A stretch of 64,000 bases of DNA from Ruminococcus bromii (GTDB lineage: Bacteria > Bacillota > Clostridia > Oscillospirales > Acutalibacteraceae), in the NCBI RefSeq assembly GCF_002834225.1, contig NZ_NNSR01000073.1, positions 62,001-126,000 on the forward strand, given 5' to 3'. The position numbers and the translations under genes are program-made. The notes under the pieces were generated by a model. That model was not told the DNA's origin and did not search any database. It saw only the letters and a program-made list of their open reading frames with translations. Of the stretch, positions 59,758-64,000 are shown in pieces (the stretch's first letter is position 1; every line of letters begins with the position of its first letter).

Positions 59758-60900
59758 TTATTTTATAGGAAACTCCGGTTCTGCGTAGTTGCCTAAAAAG
59801 CTGAATTCGGGCATTTCTTCGCTAAGCTGACTTACAAGTTCAATAACATTTTCACTGCGTACATTTCCCGAAAAGTCAAGGTAAAAGAGATATTCAAACT
59901 GTCTGCCCTGACGGGGACGGGATTCGATTTTTGTGAGGTTAAGACCAAGCGAATTGAATCTGCACAAAAGACTGTACAGCGATCCCGTAACATGGGGGAG
60001 TGAGAAACAAAGGCTGATTCTGTTTGCATCTTTCGGAATGTACAGCTTTTTGGAGATGACAATAAACCTTGTTGTGTTCTCGTCATTGTCCTGAAGATGA
60101 TTGTCAAGAACCTTTAAGCCGTATTCCTCACACGCTTTGTATGAACAGATTGCCGCAACATTGAGGCGCTTTTCCTTTGCAACATCACGGGCGGCAATTG
60201 CCGTGTTGGAGAATGGAACAGAATCAAAGCCGTGGTCGGCAATATACTGCGCACATTGTGAAAGTGACTGCGGATGCGACCACACGATTTCAATGTCCTC
60301 AAAAGCAGATTGTTTAAGACCTGCAAGGCAGTAGTCAATCGGCAAATCAAGCGCCTTTACAATGTAAAAACGGTGCTTGAGAATAAGGTCATAAACTGCC
60401 GAAACAGAGCCTGCGCTTGAGTTTTCAACAGGAAGAACACCGAATGCAACCTCGCCGTTGTCAACGGCAGAAAATACATCTGCAAAGCTTTTGTAATTGA
60501 CAGCCTCGCCGTTCGGGAAAAGTCTTAAGGTTGCCTCATGACCGTTAGCACCCTTGATTCCCTGATACGCAACCTTGATTCCGCTTGACGGAATATCCGT
60601 GCTTGCATTGTTGATAACGCTTTTAAGCTCTTTGCCGCTGCCGACAATGTTGTGCTGGAGCGCCCTTGAAAGCTCCATAATGTTTGAGTAGAGAAGTCTT
60701 GCGGATGCGCCGTATTCGCCTCCCTTTTCTTCAACGGCATCAAGAATTTCATTCTCTCTGCCCTCGTTAAGAACGGGAATGTTGTTTGCCTGCTTGTAGA
60801 TGCCGACATCCCTTGCACAATCCATTCTCTGCTTAAAAAGCTCAATAAGCTGATTGTCTATTTTGTCAATATCTTTTCTGATTTCTTTTAAATCTCTCAT
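59758..60900 (-). CDS. pheA: bifunctional chorismate mutase/prephenate dehydratase
   Basis: The 380-residue protein has an AroQ chorismate mutase domain (about 1-90, MRDLKEIRKDIDKIDNQLIELFKQRMD). The prephenate dehydratase follows (about 110-290: KVAYQGIKGANGHEA, FGVLPVENSSAGSV, and the TTRFIVISK threonine motif). A C-terminal ACT domain (about 297-375) contains the ESRP phrase that binds phenylalanine for feedback inhibition. It converts chorismate to phenylpyruvate. The ATG 60900 follows GAGGTC by 5 bases and lies 7 bases after aroC. Confidence 0.95.
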   Translation of the reverse strand: MRDLKEIRKDIDKIDNQLIELFKQRMDCARDVGIYKQANNIPVLNEGRENEILDAVEEKGGEYGASARLLYSNIMELSRALQHNIVGSGKELKSVINNASTDIPSSGIKVAYQGIKGANGHEATLRLFPNGEAVNYKSFADVFSAVDNGEVAFGVLPVENSSAGSVSAVYDLILKHRFYIVKALDLPIDYCLAGLKQSAFEDIEIVWSHPQSLSQCAQYIADHGFDSVPFSNTAIAARDVAKEKRLNVAAICSYKACEEYGLKVLDNHLQDNDENTTRFIVISKKLYIPKDANRISLCFSLPHVTGSLYSLLCRFNSLGLNLTKIESRPRQGRQFEYLFYLDFSGNVRSENVIELVSQLSEEMPEFSFLGNYAEPEFPIK

Positions 60901-60907
60901 AAAGACC

Positions 60908-61978
60908 TCACATAAGGTTAATAATTGCAACAGCCGTAACAGCCTCAATAACGGGGACTGCTCTCGGCACAATACACGGATCGTGTCTGCCGTGAATAAC
61001 AAGCTCTGCATTTTCTTTTGTCTGAAGATTTACAGTCCTTTGCGGTTGTGAAATTGACGGTGTAGGCTTTACGGCGGCACGGAAAATAATCGGCATTCCG
61101 TTTGTAATTCCGCCCAAAATACCGCCGCAGTTGTTTGTTGTTGTAACAACCTTGCCGTCTTTGTATTCAAACGGATCGTTCGACTGCGAACCTCTCATTG
61201 TTGAAAGCTCAAAGCCTTTGCCGAACTCAATGCCCTTAATTGCGGGAACACCGAAAACAGCCTTGGCAATAACGCCCTCAACACCTTCAAACATCGGCTC
61301 GCCGTAGCCTGCGTCAATGCCGGTTACGCAACATTCAATTGTTCCGCCAATGCTGTCCTGTGCCATTCTGGCATCTTCAACGGCATCTCTCATAGGTTTT
61401 TCGGCAGTTTCGTCAATGAGTGCAAACGATGAGCTGTTCAGCTTTTCAATGAGTGCGTCATCAATTTCCGTCGGACAAAAGGAGCTGTCGGAAACATTGC
61501 CGATACTGCTGATATGGGCGGCAATTTTAATGCCCTTTGATTCAAGAATCTGACGGCAGACAGCACCTGCAAAAACAATCGGTGCCGTAAGTCTGCCCGA
61601 AAAATGACCGCCGCCGCGAATATCGTTCGACGCATTATATTTTACAAAGGCTGTGTAGTCGCTGTGACCGGGACGGGGGCAGTCGAGAAGATTGCCGTAG
61701 TCACCGCTTTTTGTGTTGGTGTTTTCAATTACGGCACAAAGCGGAGCACCTGTCAGCCTGTTGCCGAGCATACCCGAAAGAACCTTCGGGAGGTCTTTTT
61801 CTTTTCGGGGAGTTGCCGTTTTATCCTTGCCGGGAGCACGGCGTGCCATTTGAGTGAGAACCCTGTCAAAGTCAACCTCAAATCCTGCCGGAAGTCCGTC
61901 AATTACAACTCCGATTCCGTTGCCGTGGCTTTCGCCGAAAACGGAAATTTTTATCTTATCACCGTAGGTCGAGGACAT
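60908..61978 (-). CDS. aroC: chorismate synthase
   Basis: The FMN-dependent enzyme of 356 residues makes chorismate from EPSP. Signatures are GESHGNGIGVVIDGLPAG near the start, DYTAFVKYNASNDIRGGGHFSGRLTA, GSQSNDPFEYKDGK, NNCGGILGGITNGMPI and HGRHDPCIVPRAVPVIEA. ATG 61978 is preceded by GGAGG at 8 bases; the few codons upstream lie within aroA, overlapping its end by 20 bases. Confidence 0.98.
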   Translation of the reverse strand: MSSTYGDKIKISVFGESHGNGIGVVIDGLPAGFEVDFDRVLTQMARRAPGKDKTATPRKEKDLPKVLSGMLGNRLTGAPLCAVIENTNTKSGDYGNLLDCPRPGHSDYTAFVKYNASNDIRGGGHFSGRLTAPIVFAGAVCRQILESKGIKIAAHISSIGNVSDSSFCPTEIDDALIEKLNSSSFALIDETAEKPMRDAVEDARMAQDSIGGTIECCVTGIDAGYGEPMFEGVEGVIAKAVFGVPAIKGIEFGKGFELSTMRGSQSNDPFEYKDGKVVTTTNNCGGILGGITNGMPIIFRAAVKPTPSISQPQRTVNLQTKENAELVIHGRHDPCIVPRAVPVIEAVTAVAIINLM

Positions 61979-63257
61979 TCGCCTTACCTCCAATATTATT
62001 ATAATCTATGTAAAAATCAGGGTAACTTTTGTTGATTGAAAGCGCATAGCTTGACTCAATTTCACCGTTGAGTCTTACTGCGCAGACACCTGCCGACATT
62101 ACAATTCTGTGGTCATTAAAGCCCTCACAGAATCCGCCCTTGAGGGTGTCAATTCCCTCTATGACAAGTCCGTCAGGCAACTCAGTCACCTTACCGCCGA
62201 GATCGTTTATCAGCTTAGCGGTTGCCGTAAGACGGTCACATTCCTTTATGCGAAGTCTTTCGGCATTGTAAATTCTGGTTGTTCCCTTTGCAAATGCGGC
62301 ACAAACCGCCAGCACGGGTACAAGGTCGGGAATCTGTGAAGCATCAATATCAATTGCGTTAAGCTCTGCCTTTTCAACGGTTACGGATGTATCCGTCTGC
62401 GTTACCTTTGCACCAAACCGTGCAAGCAACTCGGCAATCTTCCTGTCACCCTGTGCAGAATTTCTGTTGACGCCGTTCACAGTCACCTTTCCGCCGAGTG
62501 CGCCTGCAACCATAAAGAAAGCCGCCTGCGACCAGTCGCCGTCTGTTGTGTAATCATGCGGAATGTATGACTGACCGCCCTTGATGTGCCAGCCGTTGTC
62601 GGTTGTTTCAATTTCAACACCAAATTGTGACATAGTGTGAATTGTCATATTTATGTAGCCGACACTCTCAATCGGAGATGTCAGCACAATGTCGCTGTCG
62701 CCCTCAACAAGCGGAAGAGCAAGCAGAAGTCCCGTAATGAACTGCGAACTTACATTACCGGGAATTTCAAAGGTTCCGCTTTCAAGCCGACCGCTGATTT
62801 TGAGCGGCAGACCGCCATCGGTTTCACACTTTACTCCTGCTTTTGGCAGAGCCTCCGTGAAAATTCCGATAGGTCTTTCGGGAAGCTTTCCGTGACCGAC
62901 AAATGTGGCATTTATACCGCCGGCTGCGGCTACGGGTATGAAAAATCGCAAAGCACTGCCGCTTTCGCCGCAGTCGAGCGTTACATTATCTGTTTTAAAA
63001 ATATTTGTACCGTCAACAGTCAGCATATTGTCCTTTATTGAGGCGGTGCATCCCATATCCTCAATCACGCCGATTGTCGCCTTAATGTCATTTGAGAGAG
63101 CAACGGGTGCAATTGTGCATTTGCCCCTTGTGAGGGCGGCGCAGATGATTGCACGGTGGACATCGCTCTTTGACGGGGGAATGTTCACCTCGCCGTTTGG
63201 TACAAACGGAAGATACCGTACATACGGCTTACTGCTTTTGTCGGTTGACAAAGCCAT
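61959..63257 (-). CDS. aroA: 3-phosphoshikimate 1-carboxyvinyltransferase (EPSP synthase)
   Basis: The enzyme of about 432 residues transfers the enolpyruvyl group of PEP to shikimate 3-phosphate. Motifs: PPSKSDVHRAIICAAL with the PEP/S3P-binding Lys, DCGESGSALRFFIPVAAA, KLPERPIG, QFITGLLLALP, GDWSQAAFFM and ERLRIKECDRLTA, DHRIVMSAGV. The start is 63257 or 63275; AAAGG lies ten bases before the first. Its C-terminal codons overlap aroC. Confidence 0.95.
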   Translation of the reverse strand: MALSTDKSSKPYVRYLPFVPNGEVNIPPSKSDVHRAIICAALTRGKCTIAPVALSNDIKATIGVIEDMGCTASIKDNMLTVDGTNIFKTDNVTLDCGESGSALRFFIPVAAAGGINATFVGHGKLPERPIGIFTEALPKAGVKCETDGGLPLKISGRLESGTFEIPGNVSSQFITGLLLALPLVEGDSDIVLTSPIESVGYINMTIHTMSQFGVEIETTDNGWHIKGGQSYIPHDYTTDGDWSQAAFFMVAGALGGKVTVNGVNRNSAQGDRKIAELLARFGAKVTQTDTSVTVEKAELNAIDIDASQIPDLVPVLAVCAAFAKGTTRIYNAERLRIKECDRLTATAKLINDLGGKVTELPDGLVIEGIDTLKGGFCEGFNDHRIVMSAGVCAVRLNGEIESSYALSINKSYPDFYIDYNNIGGKANVLDLR

Positions 63258-63293
63258 ACTTCCACAGCCTTTCATTAAAATATGTTTACCGTG

Positions 63294-64000
63294 TTACGGT
63301 GTGATGAAGTCGAGCAAATCGGAAATTGCAACTTTCTTGGTAAAGCTTCTGCCGATTTTCTCAAGCAAAACAACATTGATTGACGAACCCGAAGTTTTCT
63401 TGTCTGTCTGAGCCGCCTCGGCAATTTTTTCAAGGCTTGCGTCATCGGTAGTCGGCAAGCCGTAGGTTGCACAAACTTCTTCAATCTTGTATGCAGTTCC
63501 TGCCTCGGTAAGTCCGTGCTTTTCGCTTGCCTTTGTCATCATCACCATACCGACGGCAACTGCCATACCGTGTGTGATGCCTGTGTAGTTGTAGATTTTT
63601 TCGATTGCGTGACCGAGTGTGTGACCGAAGTTGAGAAGCATTCTTTCCCCTGCTTCCTTTTCGTCACGGTTTACCACATCACGCTTAATTTTTACACAGG
63701 TTTCGATTACATCGTCAATGTGTTCAAGAGCGTCGCCGTTTGCAAGCATTTCAAAAAATCCGCTGTCCTTGATGCAGCCGTACTTGATAACCTCAGCCAT
63801 ACCGTCTGTGATGAACTGGTCGGGAAGAGTTGAAAGAGTGTCGGGATCAATCAAAACAGCCTTTGGCTGATAGAATGCACCGACAAGGTTCTTGCCCTGT
63901 GCAATGTCAACGCCTGTTTTTCCTCCTACGGATGAGTCAACCTGTGCAAGCAGAGATGTCGGAATCTGAACAAAGTCGATTCCTCTCAGATATGTTGCGG
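63294..64000 (-). CDS. aroB: 3-dehydroquinate synthase, N-terminus beyond window
   Basis: About 235 residues are visible, reading in from base 64000. The frame enters at FVQIPTSLLAQVDSSVGGKTGVDIAQGKNLVGAFYQP, the NAD- and substrate-binding core of DHQ synthases. It continues with DGMAEVIKYGCI, the zinc ligands in LLNFGHTLGHAIE (H of GHTLGH), and YGLPT. It converts DAHP to 3-dehydroquinate, the first ring-forming step of the shikimate route. It stands at the head of the visible operon, 18-36 bases before aroA. Confidence 0.96.
   Translation of the reverse strand, partial: ATYLRGIDFVQIPTSLLAQVDSSVGGKTGVDIAQGKNLVGAFYQPKAVLIDPDTLSTLPDQFITDGMAEVIKYGCIKDSGFFEMLANGDALEHIDDVIETCVKIKRDVVNRDEKEAGERMLLNFGHTLGHAIEKIYNYTGITHGMAVAVGMVMMTKASEKHGLTEAGTAYKIEEVCATYGLPTTDDASLEKIAEAAQTDKKTSGSSINVVLLEKIGRSFTKKVAISDLLDFITP

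Overview
The window looks like a chromosome segment of a spore-forming, low-to-medium G+C Clostridia of the Ruminococcaceae/Oscillospiraceae type. The basis is a SpoIIE phosphatase, a CotH-like protein with a C-terminal dockerin, a cohesin-like lipoprotein beside it, Gram-positive CpsC/CpsD exopolysaccharide genes, a sortase, and typical strong AGGAGG ribosome sites. This assignment is inference from gene content; no 16S rRNA gene is present.

Layout. 1-7.7 kb: minus-strand surface-polysaccharide operon (CpsC, CpsD, initiating sugar transferase, RfbF, RfbG, an SDR, an RmlC-type epimerase, GT8 and GT4 transferases) behind a good promoter at 7685-7713. 8.2-10.6 kb: three-gene sortase locus whose first gene encodes a probable sortase substrate with a non-canonical KTTG signal. 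10.8-23.2 kb: housekeeping genes (tatD, metG, an NSS transporter, ppk translationally coupled to pfk, dusB, glyA) interrupted by a VbhA-like/Fic toxin-antitoxin pair.

23.88-39.32 kb: an integrated island of about 15.4 kb. Its right end is the 3' end of an intact tRNA-Trp gene (39304-39379, minus strand). The same 38 bp of tRNA 3' end and downstream terminator is repeated exactly at 23879-23916, which I read as attL and attR. Inside are TnpV with its small partner, XRE regulators, a SLOG protein, one minus-strand run of eight defence genes (Vsr, a small nuclease-like protein, two m5C methyltransferases flanking a HpaII-family endonuclease, then SIR2, HerA and a PLD-family protein), a 1.7 kb repeat-rich intergenic region carrying two copies of a 290 bp structured element, a cysteine-rich VLP protein, a tyrosine recombinase without its N-terminal DNA-binding domain, and an AT-rich pair (membrane protein plus divergent Nudix protein) beside attR. 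No relaxase or conjugation gene is present, so the element is non-autonomous or decayed.

39.5-64 kb: core genes again (pncB, a GH13 glucosidase, a MecA-like protein, a divergent RHH/SLOG pair, valS, a DeoR regulator, ruvX, spoIIE), then the cohesin-like/dockerin pair, pyk-aroK, and convergent to these the aromatic operon aroB-aroA-aroC-pheA, with aroB cut by the window end.

The strongest candidates for new biology are the SIR2-HerA-PLD module translationally coupled downstream of a restriction-modification cassette, the membrane protein/Nudix pair at the island edge, the duplicated structured element at 34.8 and 35.5 kb, and the dedicated sortase system with a KTTG signal.
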